The notes beneath the pieces were generated by a model. The model had not been told where the DNA came from. It ran no database searches and worked only from the letters and a program-made list of their open reading frames with translations. Source: Alteromonas sp. RKMC-009 (lineage in GTDB: Bacteria; Pseudomonadota; Gammaproteobacteria; Enterobacterales; Alteromonadaceae). Taken from it: a stretch of 64,000 nucleotides of DNA. Both the position numbers and the translations under genes were made by a program. Within the stretch, counting starts at the first letter, position 1, and every line of letters begins with the position of its first letter. The stretch lies in contig NZ_CP031010.1 in the NCBI RefSeq assembly GCF_003584565.2, forward strand, positions 3,782,001-3,846,000, read 5' to 3'. Below are positions 1 to 8,858 of this stretch, one piece after another.

Positions 1-1
1 A

Positions 2-820
2 GAAATGCCAGTGATTACATTGCTTCACGGGAAGAATTTCAACGGCACATACTGGCAGCAAACCGCTGAATTCCTCCATCAGCAAGGCTACGGTGTGTTG
101 ATCCCCGACCAGGTCGGGTTTGGCAAATCGTCCAAACCCGTTAACTATCAATACAGCTTTGCGGCACTGGCTGCCAACACCCGGGCGCTGATGAGCGCAT
201 TGAAAATAGACCACAGTATTATCACCGGCCACTCCATGGGCGGTATGCTTGCCTCCCGTTTTGCGTTGCTCTATCCGGATGAGACCAGACAACTGGTGCT
301 GATTAACCCCATCGGACTGGAAAACTATCTGCTGTATGAGCGTTACACAGATCCCGGCAAGGTGATGGAAAACGAACTGAATAAAACACCGGATATGATA
401 GTCAGCTATCAGAAGAAACATTATTACGACGGAAAATGGAATGATGAATTCGCCAGTCACGCTGCATTCCTGCAAGGCTGGATCAACGGCCCGGACTGGC
501 CGCAACTGGCGCAGGTAAGTACACTCACTTACGATATGATTTTTACCCAGCCGGTGATTGAAGAGTTTGACCATTTCAGTATGCCGGTTTCCATGATACT
601 GGGTACACGGGACAGAACCGCGCCCGGCGCAGCCAATATTCGCCCCGGCGTTGAGCGGCAACTGGGCCGGTATGACAAACTTGGTGACGAGGTAAAAGCC
701 CGCAATGGCAACATTAATGTCATCGGGTTGTCCGGGCTGGGTCATCTTCCGCACATTGAAGATTTTGACCGCTTCACCACCGCTTTTTCGGCCGCTCTGC
801 ATCAGAAGACGTCACCTTAA
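2..820 (+). CDS. alpha/beta hydrolase, 5' end outside the window
   Basis: A serine hydrolase of the alpha/beta fold; substrate unknown. The frame is open to the window edge and the first visible strand runs straight into the oxyanion-hole motif HGKNF. In this family that motif usually lies dozens of residues from the start, so the ATG at 5 is very probably internal and the true start, perhaps with a signal peptide, lies upstream. Counting from that ATG, the nucleophile elbow GHSMGG has Ser77; the acid is probably the Asp in GTRDRT (about 198-203) and the base the His in GLGHLPH near the C-terminus. It reads towards the CoA-transferase at 1063 but 240 bases separate them, so co-transcription is uncertain. 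Family is clear; function is not. Confidence 0.8.
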   Translation, partial: EMPVITLLHGKNFNGTYWQQTAEFLHQQGYGVLIPDQVGFGKSSKPVNYQYSFAALAANTRALMSALKIDHSIITGHSMGGMLASRFALLYPDETRQLVLINPIGLENYLLYERYTDPGKVMENELNKTPDMIVSYQKKHYYDGKWNDEFASHAAFLQGWINGPDWPQLAQVSTLTYDMIFTQPVIEEFDHFSMPVSMILGTRDRTAPGAANIRPGVERQLGRYDKLGDEVKARNGNINVIGLSGLGHLPHIEDFDRFTTAFSAALHQKTSP

Positions 821-1062
821 AGAGGGGGTGAAATCGCCTTACAGCTTAGCTTCACAAACCCTTGCCAGCAAAGGCCTGAAACCGGTTTTTGTTGGTAAAA
901 TTGCACCGTATACAACTGACGTCTTATTCCGTTCCCGTTAATTCGATGTAAAGTCATTGCTGTATTTTTTAGCAGCGGGCTTTCTTGTTCAATTGCTGCT
1001 TCCCATCTTCTTTTTACCATCGCATTGGAATCTTTTTTGAAAAGCGATTTATCGGAGTGATC

Positions 1063-2574
1063 ATGTTTTCTGAATCCAGAATTTTGTGTCCGCAATTAAA
1101 AAATAAAGTGATGAGTGCTGAACAGGCTGCTGCATTCATCAATGACGGTGACACAGTAGGTATGAGCGGTTTTACCGGCGCCGGTTACCCCAAAGCCCTG
1201 CCGGGTGCCCTGGCTAAACGTGCAGAAGCACAACGTCAGGCGGGCAATCATTTCCAAATCAATTTGTGGACCGGTGCCTCAACGGCGCCTGAGCTTGATG
1301 GTGCGCTGGCAGCCGTGGACGGAATTAACATGCGCCTGCCTTTCCAGTCCGACCCTGTTTGCCGCAAGCAAATCAATAATGGTCAGATGCATTACATCGA
1401 TATTCACTTATCTGAAGTTTCCCAGTACGCCTGGTCAGGCTTTCTGGGCAAACTGGACATTGCGGTTATTGAAGTGACGGCTATTCATGAGGATGGCCGG
1501 TTAGTGCCTTCATCTTCAATTGGCAACAACAAAACCTGGATTGAACAGGCTGACAAGATCATTCTGGAAGTGAACAGCGGACAAAGCCTTAAACTGGAAG
1601 GCATGCATGATATTTATTACGGCACCGCCCTACCGCCAAACCGTAAGCCTATCATGTTGACTAAAGCCGATGACCGTATCGGTGATGCGTATTTCACTAT
1701 TCCTCCGGAGAAGCTCCTTGCCATCGTAGAAACCTCTGCCCCTGACAGGAACAGTCCGTTTACGCCGCCGGACGCCTGCTCAAGACAGATTGCTGACCAT
1801 ATTCTCGATTTTTTCCGCTTTGAAATTCAGAAAGGCCGCTTACCCAAAGAACTGCTGCCATTGCAATCAGGCGTGGGCAACATTCCCAATGCCGTGCTGG
1901 AAGGCCTGGATACCGGCGGCTATAAAAACCTGACAGCGTACACGGAAGTGATTCAGGACGGCATGCTAAAAATGCTCAAGTCCGGTACGTTATCAGTAGC
2001 CTCGGCCACAGCATTTTCACTCAGCCCCACAGCGCTGGACGAGCTGAATAAAAACATGGATTTTTACCGCGAGAAAATCATTCTCCGTCAGCAGGATATC
2101 AGTAATCACCCTGAGATCGCCCGCCGTCTGGGCGTCATTGCCATGAACGGCTTACTGGAAGCAGATATCTACGGGAATGTGAATTCCACCCATGTGATGG
2201 GCACCAGAATGATGAATGGAATTGGTGGCTCAGGCGATTTCGCCCGCAACGGTTACCTGTCTATTTTTGTCACCCCGTCCACCGCTAAAAACGGCGCAAT
2301 ATCCTCTATCGTGCCTATGGTGTCTCATGTGGATCACACCGAACACGATGTTAAAGTCATCGTTACCGAGCAGGGTCTGGCTGATTTACGGGGACTGTCA
2401 CCCCGTCAGCGGGCAAAAGTCATCATCGATAAATGTGCCCATCCGGACTATCGCGACAGACTGCACGACTATTTCGAAAGAGCCTGTGCCAGCGCCCGCG
2501 GTATGCATACCCCTCATATTCTCGGCGAAGCCCTTAGCTGGCATGAGAACTACGAACAGTTTGGTAAAATGTAG
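1063..2574 (+). CDS. acetyl-CoA hydrolase/succinyl-CoA:acetate CoA-transferase family protein
   Basis: A class I CoA-transferase that most likely moves CoA between succinyl-CoA and acetate (AarC/ScpC type) or hydrolyses acetyl-CoA; cytoplasmic. Start ATG 1063 is chosen because GGAG at 1054-1057 precedes it by 5 bases; the frame is open further upstream to 985 but without a ribosome site. The 503 residues match the family's usual length. Visible landmarks are GMSGFTGAGYPKALP (about 33-47), the segment TEVIQDG with the likely catalytic Glu295 (Glu294 in Acetobacter AarC), and GSGDFARNG with the acyl-CoA-site glycines. Physiological direction cannot be read from sequence. A link to acetyl-CoA released by the feruloyl-CoA pathway 12 kb away is only a guess. 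Confidence 0.85.
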   Translation: MFSESRILCPQLKNKVMSAEQAAAFINDGDTVGMSGFTGAGYPKALPGALAKRAEAQRQAGNHFQINLWTGASTAPELDGALAAVDGINMRLPFQSDPVCRKQINNGQMHYIDIHLSEVSQYAWSGFLGKLDIAVIEVTAIHEDGRLVPSSSIGNNKTWIEQADKIILEVNSGQSLKLEGMHDIYYGTALPPNRKPIMLTKADDRIGDAYFTIPPEKLLAIVETSAPDRNSPFTPPDACSRQIADHILDFFRFEIQKGRLPKELLPLQSGVGNIPNAVLEGLDTGGYKNLTAYTEVIQDGMLKMLKSGTLSVASATAFSLSPTALDELNKNMDFYREKIILRQQDISNHPEIARRLGVIAMNGLLEADIYGNVNSTHVMGTRMMNGIGGSGDFARNGYLSIFVTPSTAKNGAISSIVPMVSHVDHTEHDVKVIVTEQGLADLRGLSPRQRAKVIIDKCAHPDYRDRLHDYFERACASARGMHTPHILGEALSWHENYEQFGKM

Positions 2575-2588
2575 ATATACCTGAGAAA

Positions 2589-2613
2589 GCCGGTGATTGA
2601 CCTGATCACCGGC
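2589..2613. terminator. hairpin between convergent genes
   Basis: A 9-bp perfect stem, GCCGGTGAT / ATCACCGGC, with a 7-base loop lies between the CoA-transferase and the convergent esterase. No strong T-run follows on the plus strand; on the minus strand the stem is followed by TTTCTC. It may be a weak two-way terminator. Confidence 0.4.
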
Positions 2614-2640
2614 GGATGTTGAGCCGGACACCCCGGCATT

Positions 2641-3519
2641 TTATTTCTTCTGTGAAAACAACCATGGCAGTAGTCCGGGTTCTGCCAGAGCCGGATCCCA
2701 GCTGTTATGATTCACGTCCGGGTAGGTGGTGAATTTAACCGGATTACCCTGAGCCTTCAGCCCTTCCACCATGCGAATGTTATATTCGGGGATCACCACC
2801 TGATCCACATCGCCATGGAATGCCCAGACGGGAAGATCAGAACGGATATTGCCGGCAAGTTCAGCGTTTGCACCGCCACAAATAATCACTGCGGCAGCGA
2901 AGGTGTCGGGCTTTCTGGCTAACAGCTCATAGCTGCCCATGCCCCCCATAGACAATCCCATCAAATACATGCGGGATGTACCCACGAAAGGCTGCTCTGA
3001 CAACCAGTCCGTTATTGCCATGACGCCTTTCAGCGCGTCTGTGGCCGGCACGTCATTTTCGCCGGTATACGGATAGTCAAAACTGAAGGGTAACTGACTG
3101 CGGTCAGCGATGGCGGCGGCCCAGTAATCTTCTGCAGGCGCCTGAGGGAAAATAACGATGGCGGGAAAGTCGCTGCGGTGCTCTGCAAACAATTTACCAC
3201 CGTTGTTCAACTGTGCCTGATTGTCGCTGCCACGCTCACCGGCACCATGCAGAAAAAGCACTACCGGATAGGTTTTCTGCGGATCAAATTGTTCCGGCAA
3301 CATCATCTGATAAGGTGTTTTTGTGCTTCCGCTGTCAAACACATTGGCTTCATAATACTGTCGCCAGACTTCCACGGCGGCGGATTCCTGTGTACTCACA
3401 TTCTCTGCCGCAGGTTTTTTTGGCGCCTGAACAACAGGCGTATTGTGAGTGGTACACCCTACCAGCAGAACACTCAATGCTACAGCATTGATTGAAAACT
3501 TAGCCAATCTTCCCATCAT
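2641..3519 (-). CDS. lipoprotein alpha/beta hydrolase (COG4099-like esterase/peptidase)
   Basis: A predicted outer-membrane or periplasmic lipoprotein hydrolase of 292 residues. The N-terminus has a lipoprotein signal ending LLVGC, with the modified Cys at about residue 22. The catalytic domain shows the oxyanion motif LFLHGAGERG (about 88-97), the nucleophile elbow GLSMGGMG, an acid in HGDVDQV and a C-terminal His in DVNHNSW. This layout fits the PHB-depolymerase-like 'predicted peptidase' esterases that often accompany glycan loci and may remove acyl groups from sugars. The start ATG 3519 has AGGG 6 bases ahead. It is the third gene after the receptor and the glycoamylase-fold gene, with 11 bases between its start and the stop of the latter, so it is very probably translated from the same transcript. 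Confidence 0.8.
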   Translation of the reverse strand: MMGRLAKFSINAVALSVLLVGCTTHNTPVVQAPKKPAAENVSTQESAAVEVWRQYYEANVFDSGSTKTPYQMMLPEQFDPQKTYPVVLFLHGAGERGSDNQAQLNNGGKLFAEHRSDFPAIVIFPQAPAEDYWAAAIADRSQLPFSFDYPYTGENDVPATDALKGVMAITDWLSEQPFVGTSRMYLMGLSMGGMGSYELLARKPDTFAAAVIICGGANAELAGNIRSDLPVWAFHGDVDQVVIPEYNIRMVEGLKAQGNPVKFTTYPDVNHNSWDPALAEPGLLPWLFSQKK

Positions 3520-3530
3520 CTTTTTCCCTG

Positions 3531-5144
3531 TTAGTGTCCAATGGACTGAATGTTCGACTGTACTTTATGGTCGATAGTGAATCCCAGCTTTTTCAGTCCC
3601 CGCTGAACATCTTTATCCTTCATAAAGGTGTTCCACAACAAAGCTGTCCGGTAGTTTTCTATCATGCCGACAATGGGTCCCTGGTCGATAGCCAGATAAG
3701 TGTTTCTTACCTGGGTTTCCGGATTGTCAGACACACTCAAATTAATGCCGTCGAAAAAACCCATCCGGCCAAACATGTGGCGGCCATGGTTACGGTAAAG
3801 GTTTTTCAATACTTTCATCGATTCAGCCGGTGTATACGGCATAGAGGATAAGGCGGCCGTTGGCGCAATAGTGCCGTGATCCCGTTCGGCGCCCGGTGCG
3901 TGTGCCGTATAACCCACCGGCACCATATCACCGGCTGTCAGCCCCCAGAGATCTTCACCATAGCCCTGCCAGCCAAAGGGATTATCAATACAGTACGCGC
4001 GGTTTATCAGCGTATGGCGTTTGTTTTGCTCCCAGTAATTCGTGTAGCGATCCCGCAAGCCTCTTGGATCCAGCCCCATGAAGCTGTAATGAGCAAAGAA
4101 CAAAGGACCGCCCATGTTCACTTTATTACCCAGCGGTAAGGTCATGCCATAATAGGTTGAATAGTTTCTGAATTCTTTGACTTCCCAGCCCCCCCAGCCT
4201 TCGTGGTAAGGTTCAGCGGAAATAGCATTAGTCGGGGATGACGCAGCAAGAATGTAGACAATCAGCGCCTCATTGTAGCCTTTGATAGGGTGATTCATTT
4301 TCCAGCCGTAATTTTTCGACCAGTGCCAGTACAGAATATCTTTGCCCTGTGTATACCATTCCCAGTCCATGTCTTCCCACAATGCAGTAATGCGGTTGCG
4401 TAAACGCTGCTCTTCTTTATCTTCGCCGTTGAAATACTGACGGGCAGTCAGCAGACCCTGCATCATAAATGCGGATTCAACAATATCGCCGCCATCATCG
4501 TATTTACTGAAGTTAAAAGCATTCAAATCATCTGCGGTATACCAGTGTGCCCACATGCCCTTGAAGCGCTCGAACTGTTCCAGATGGTCTGTCATTTTGT
4601 TCAGTCTCGCCACAGCTGCCTTGCGGTTTACCCAACCCCGTTCCGCAGCAGTGATGATTGCGGCAATACCAAACCCTGTACCGCCGGTTGTCACGATGTC
4701 ACCGTCCTGGTCCATGAAGGGAATACGTTCCCGCGCCATGCCACTGGAAGGTTCAGCATGGTCCCAGAAATAGCGGAAAGTATAGCGCTGCACCATATCC
4801 AGCAGCTCATCATCGGTAAAATCGCGGGTTTTGGCTTCTCCTGTTGCCAGTTCTGTTTCTGTATCGCCGTTTACTTCCATAAGCCGGTATTGCAAGGTCA
4901 GATTAGTGCCCAGATCACGGACAAAATCCATGGCAAATGCACTGTTCGTTTCCAGTCGCGTGTGCCAGTTCTTGCCGTCCTGCGTTACCTGAACACGATA
5001 GCGGGTACCTTCTTCATGCAATGATTCCCAGTTCAGTTCTACGTGACTGTCGTAACCGGTTATCTGCCATCCGGCAGCGAATACGGGCAGATTAAATAAA
5101 GTGATAATGGCGAAGATTGCGCCGGAAAAGCGTTTACTGTTCAT
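3531..5144 (-). CDS. secreted glycoamylase-fold (PF10091) glycoside hydrolase, GH144-like
   Basis: A secreted 537-residue glycan hydrolase. After a signal peptide (about 1-23, cleavage near VFA) comes a fibronectin-III-like segment (about 26-110), then an (alpha/alpha)6-type catalytic domain (about 115-525). Family cues are YTFRYFWDHA, the Gly-rich GGTGFGIAA, GMWAHWYTADD, DGGDIVESAFMMQG, WHWSKNYGW and GPIVGMIENYRT. These match the glycoamylase family PF10091, which includes GH144 endo-beta-1,2-glucanases; a beta-1,2-glucan or sophoro-oligosaccharide substrate is therefore an inference from the family. The gene is downstream of a TonB receptor (100-base spacer with a hairpin) and upstream of a lipoprotein esterase, forming a small polysaccharide-utilisation operon under the adjacent LacI regulator. 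Confidence 0.78.
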   Translation of the reverse strand: MNSKRFSGAIFAIITLFNLPVFAAGWQITGYDSHVELNWESLHEEGTRYRVQVTQDGKNWHTRLETNSAFAMDFVRDLGTNLTLQYRLMEVNGDTETELATGEAKTRDFTDDELLDMVQRYTFRYFWDHAEPSSGMARERIPFMDQDGDIVTTGGTGFGIAAIITAAERGWVNRKAAVARLNKMTDHLEQFERFKGMWAHWYTADDLNAFNFSKYDDGGDIVESAFMMQGLLTARQYFNGEDKEEQRLRNRITALWEDMDWEWYTQGKDILYWHWSKNYGWKMNHPIKGYNEALIVYILAASSPTNAISAEPYHEGWGGWEVKEFRNYSTYYGMTLPLGNKVNMGGPLFFAHYSFMGLDPRGLRDRYTNYWEQNKRHTLINRAYCIDNPFGWQGYGEDLWGLTAGDMVPVGYTAHAPGAERDHGTIAPTAALSSMPYTPAESMKVLKNLYRNHGRHMFGRMGFFDGINLSVSDNPETQVRNTYLAIDQGPIVGMIENYRTALLWNTFMKDKDVQRGLKKLGFTIDHKVQSNIQSIGH

Positions 5145-5187
5145 GCTGTCTGGCCTCTGATTAAGGTCATGTTTTTATTGATAAAGC

Positions 5188-5208
5188 CGGGGCAGTCATG
5201 CTGCCCCG
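5188..5208 (-). terminator. hairpin in receptor-hydrolase spacer
   Basis: An 8-bp stem, CGGGGCAG / CTGCCCCG, with a 5-base loop lies in the 100-base gap between the TonB receptor and the glycoamylase-fold gene. It is followed on the minus strand by GCTTTATC, a poor T-run. It could attenuate read-through or stabilise the upstream mRNA rather than stop transcription fully. Confidence 0.4.
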
Positions 5209-5244
5209 TTTTGGATTAAAATATATGATGTCCGGGTTGGAACG

Positions 5245-8154
5245 TCAGAAGCGCCAGCCTGCTGACAGCTTCAACTGACGTTTTCCGCCGTTAGTTGCCG
5301 CAGTCATATTTGGCTGCTGGAAGTTACTTTCATCAGGATTCAGATAGAACGTGTTGTAGTTATTTTCGTTAAACAGGTTCTGTACATCAAAACGAATCCA
5401 GGCGACGGAGTTTTCACTGATGTAATCTGTCGGGAAGTCTTTACTCAATGCCAGATCAAAGCGTGAATAGTCACTGGCCGGTGGCTCTGCCCGGCGGAAA
5501 GCACACTGGTCATTTTCATCACACAGGGTGTATTGATAAATAGTTTCAGAAGACCAGGTGTATTTGGCAGTGAGCGCCACATTCCAGGGTAAGTCGTAAG
5601 AGCCGGTAAGCACAACCCGGTGATCAGGTACGCCAACAGACTTGTTCCAGCCGTAATCGCTAACTGATTCATAGTCAAAAGCATAGACTTCACTGTAAAC
5701 ACGGTTTTCTTCCGCATCAGTAAAGGTGTAAGCGATGTTCACGCCCCAGCCGTCTTTATGAGAACGGTTCAGTTTAAAGTAGAGGTTATTCGCGCGGGTT
5801 TCGCCGTCGTTAGTTCCGATGATCAAACTGCCCCAGCCCGGAATACCGTATCCCCAGGGCGAGCCCCAGTTAGTGCCTGGTTGAAAAAATTCGCCGTCTG
5901 GCAAGCGGTTGCCCAGCAGCCAGTTAAAGCCATTTTTACTCACCGTTCTGGCAATACTGATTTCTGAGTTCCAGTCACCGAACACACTGCGTACACCCAG
6001 ACTCATTTGATCGGAGTATGGCATCTTTAAATCGTTGGGCAAGAGATGACGGCTGCCCCTCACCTCAGTGCTGCTGATTAAAGAATCCAGCCCAGCCTGC
6101 GTGAGATAAACAGGGTCCCATGCCACACAATTTGACGATGAAGCATCACACTGATTAGCTCTGTCTCCCTGAAAGAAGTATTCCGCCGTAGCAAACGAAC
6201 CGGAGCTTTGTTCCAGTTGCATAAAATCGAACTGATTACGATCATAGGAACGGCCATAGCCACCGAACAGCATATGGTTACGGTCTTCGTCCATCACATA
6301 ACTGAAACCGAGACGGGGCTGCCATGCACCGGTGAAGTATTCTCTCTCGCTGCCGGTACTGATGTAATTTTCAATATCAAAATTGGCGTTCTGAATGTTC
6401 TCCCAACCCCGTAAGGCATCGACTAATTCATCCGGCGTCTGATAGTCTTTGTAGCTCGGGGTTTCTTCGTAATCCCAGCGGATCCCGATATTCAGCGTTA
6501 ACCTGTCAGTGACTTCCCAGTCATCCTGAATATAAATACCGAACTGACGGTTTTTCGCTTCTACAGCACCGCCCACGGAATCGTCTGCCGGGATCCCCCA
6601 CTGCACGCGATAGGGCTGCACGATGTCGAAATTGCCCTGACCATTGAATTCAACGTTGTAGTAATACTGCGGATTAATTGGCTGTTGCTGTATGGTGCGT
6701 AATTCGATGTCTTTGTATTTAAAGCCGGCTTTAATCACGTGATAACCGTGCCAGTCCAGATCAAGCCAGGTGAAATCGTTTTGGATCCCCCACCCTTTCT
6801 GACCTTTTTCCTGATAGTCCTGCCCGCCGCCTACATTGATGATCGACTGCTGCGCTGCGGTTACTAAACGCATGCCGGGCTCATCAGTGAAAGCACGGGG
6901 ATTCCAGGCAGCATCTTCATAAGTCAGCCGGAATTCGGCCTGCCAGGCATCGGCTGTGTAGGTATATTTCATGTGATAACGGTGATCTTTTACCTCGCGG
7001 TCCACACCGTATTCATAGGCATTGGCGCCGCCAAATCCGGATACATCACTTTCATCCCGTAATTTCACGGACAATTCCAGCGCCTGGTCAGCATTGATCA
7101 TCCAGTCAATTTTGCCGAAAAAAAGATCTTCCTCAAAATCAGAAGCAAAACGGCCTATCTGAGATGCGTATTCATCAGGCAAAGTGACAAAGTTAACCCC
7201 TTCTCCACCGATCACATCCTGAGGCTGGGCAATGGTTTTCTTCTCGTAAGATGCTAAAAAGTGCAGCTGATCTCTGATAATGGGGCCGGCAAAGGTTGCA
7301 CCGGCGTGACGGATGAGTGAGCGGGTTTTCCCCTGCGTTTCGTTTGGTTCAGCCTCACGGAGTCCTTCATCGGTGTAGTCGACAAAGAAATCACCTTCAA
7401 ATTCGTTGGTACCCGAACGGGTGACGGCAGTAATGGCTGTACTGCCTACCTGGTCATACTCGGCTTTGTAGTTTTGCGTAATCACCTTGTATTCGCCAAT
7501 GGCACTTTGCGGGAACGGATTTCCACGGCTGGAGTCCTGACCCGTGACACCGCCTTTAAGGACATAATCTTTCTGGCTCACACCATCAAGAAACACGTTA
7601 ACACTGCGCTGATGCTGAGCCCCGCCCCGCAAACTCACGCTGCCGTCGGAGGAGGTATTTACCTGCACGCCCGGCGCCAGATCGGCAAAGGCCAGAAAGT
7701 TACGGTTATTCTGTGGCAGGCGCATCATCATTTCAGGGGTGATATTGGTGCCGATTTCTCCTCCGGAGAATGCCTCAATGCGGGTACCGGACACCGTAAT
7801 GACTTCCATATTGTCATCTCCGCTGGCTGCCACATCAAAATTCAGTCGCGCTGTCTGCCCTACGCGAAGAGTGATTTCTTCAACATCACCGTCCACGATA
7901 ACCTGATAAGTACCGGGTTTCAGACCAACAAACACGTAGGAACCATCTTCACGGGTGGTGGTTTCACTGACATATCCCCGTTTGGTATCACGGGCCATGA
8001 CCTTCTTGCCGGCCAATGATTTTGTGGTGCTCTCTACTTTCCCCCGCAGGGTGGCTCCTTCAATCTGTGCCAGTGCCGGAAAACTGCTGATCCCCGCTGA
8101 AGCGATGGCAATAGTCAGGGCGCTGCGCTTCAGCCAGTGTGGTGTCTTATTCAT
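5245..8154 (-). CDS. TonB-dependent receptor, Oar/carboxypeptidase-regulatory type
   Basis: An outer-membrane TonB-dependent receptor of 969 residues. Start ATG 8154 is preferred over an ATG 39 bases further out because GGAGAG sits just upstream. Order of parts: signal peptide ending FPALAQ, a carboxypeptidase-regulatory-like beta-sandwich (about 33-115, with REDGSYVFVGLKPGTYQV), a TonB-box-like VITVSGTR, the plug (LPQNNRNFLAFADLAPGVQV, then SVSLRGGAQHQRS), and a 22-strand barrel ending in the aromatic LSAGWRF typical of BAM substrates. This Oar-like architecture is common for large glycan ligands. It heads an operon with the glycoamylase-fold enzyme and the esterase, divergent from LacI, with two LacI-type operators in the shared control region. 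Confidence 0.9.
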   Translation of the reverse strand: MNKTPHWLKRSALTIAIASAGISSFPALAQIEGATLRGKVESTTKSLAGKKVMARDTKRGYVSETTTREDGSYVFVGLKPGTYQVIVDGDVEEITLRVGQTARLNFDVAASGDDNMEVITVSGTRIEAFSGGEIGTNITPEMMMRLPQNNRNFLAFADLAPGVQVNTSSDGSVSLRGGAQHQRSVNVFLDGVSQKDYVLKGGVTGQDSSRGNPFPQSAIGEYKVITQNYKAEYDQVGSTAITAVTRSGTNEFEGDFFVDYTDEGLREAEPNETQGKTRSLIRHAGATFAGPIIRDQLHFLASYEKKTIAQPQDVIGGEGVNFVTLPDEYASQIGRFASDFEEDLFFGKIDWMINADQALELSVKLRDESDVSGFGGANAYEYGVDREVKDHRYHMKYTYTADAWQAEFRLTYEDAAWNPRAFTDEPGMRLVTAAQQSIINVGGGQDYQEKGQKGWGIQNDFTWLDLDWHGYHVIKAGFKYKDIELRTIQQQPINPQYYYNVEFNGQGNFDIVQPYRVQWGIPADDSVGGAVEAKNRQFGIYIQDDWEVTDRLTLNIGIRWDYEETPSYKDYQTPDELVDALRGWENIQNANFDIENYISTGSEREYFTGAWQPRLGFSYVMDEDRNHMLFGGYGRSYDRNQFDFMQLEQSSGSFATAEYFFQGDRANQCDASSSNCVAWDPVYLTQAGLDSLISSTEVRGSRHLLPNDLKMPYSDQMSLGVRSVFGDWNSEISIARTVSKNGFNWLLGNRLPDGEFFQPGTNWGSPWGYGIPGWGSLIIGTNDGETRANNLYFKLNRSHKDGWGVNIAYTFTDAEENRVYSEVYAFDYESVSDYGWNKSVGVPDHRVVLTGSYDLPWNVALTAKYTWSSETIYQYTLCDENDQCAFRRAEPPASDYSRFDLALSKDFPTDYISENSVAWIRFDVQNLFNENNYNTFYLNPDESNFQQPNMTAATNGGKRQLKLSAGWRF

Positions 8155-8316
8155 TGTGTCTCTCCATAAAATAGTGGCCGGCTTCATATCCACGCTCCAT
8201 CTGTTGTGACCTGTTGCCGGTAACGCTCACTGAGCGGAGGATCTCTGTCCTTTTTTTGCTCAGCCTGGTCATGTCACTGTCGATACGCTTTCCCTGATTG
8301 CACAACTACCACCCTA

Positions 8317-8331
8317 TGGAAACCGATTTCA
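8317..8331. promoter_or_regulatory. LacI-type operator O1
   Basis: TGGAAACCGATTTCA: arms GAAA and TTTC around a central CG, as in LacI/GalR-family operators. It lies about 165 bases upstream of the receptor start. The reverse complement of the second site (TGGAAATCGGTTTCA) matches it at 13 of 15 positions, and the two differing positions are the symmetric pair, so both fit TGGAAAyCGrTTTCA. Confidence 0.65.
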
Positions 8332-8710
8332 TCAACAAACCAATAAAACGCCGGATAGATCCAATAAATACCAGGTAAAAAGAATACGATCCGGCGTCTG
8401 GGATCCAAATCTACATTAGCCTTCATTCTAAAGTCAAATACAAAAAATTAACAAATAAGGTTCACTAAAATATCCTGAAAACCTGACTTAAACATTAAAA
8501 TACATAAACTTAGAGAAGTATTACTTTTATAAAAATGTTAATACGGATGATGTATTAGAGAGGTTCAAAAAACCGGCAGGTTGGAAGGAGAAGACAGGCG
8601 GGCACTAAACATTGCCGGAGAGTGCGGGAATCTTATTATGGTGGGATAAATCTGAGAATTTAAAACAAACTATTGATTTTTATTAACTTAAAAAATAAAG
8701 AGACAAACAA

Positions 8711-8725
8711 TGAAACCGATTTCCA
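8711..8725. promoter_or_regulatory. LacI-type operator O2
   Basis: TGAAACCGATTTCCA, the same 12-base core GAAACCGATTTC as O1, 393 bases away and about 135 bases ahead of the lacI start. Two separated operators would allow looping and autoregulation by the adjacent LacI protein; that is inference. Confidence 0.65.
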
Positions 8726-8858
8726 TCACTTTTATTGCCTTTACTGTCCGGAACTGCCAAACTCACTGAAAATTATTACGTGCTGAAATACACAAAAGCT
8801 CAGTATCAACCGGTTTTTCCTTATCCCGACAACTCGCAGAACAAAGAGGATCAGGCTC

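Larger units (their letters stand above)
8155..8858. other. divergent control region, receptor operon / lacI
   Basis: About 700 bases without a convincing gene. The middle part (about 8400-8720) is AT-rich. It contains two near-identical LacI-type operators (8319-8330 and 8712-8723) and a weaker AACCGGTT (8808-8815) just before the lacI ribosome site. Promoters for both directions are expected here, but no clear -35/-10 pair stands out. Confidence 0.7.

Noticed and set aside
879..888. AAACCGGTTT palindrome as a third LacI operator
   Set aside because: The core resembles the 8.3 and 8.7 kb operators, but the flanks do not and the CoA-transferase downstream has no link to the glucan locus. AACCGGTT also occurs by chance elsewhere (for example 8808-8815).
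7474..8019. Plus-strand reading frame of 181 codons
   Set aside because: Lies wholly antisense to the TonB receptor plug, has no ribosome site, no recognisable domain and a composition expected from the opposite strand.
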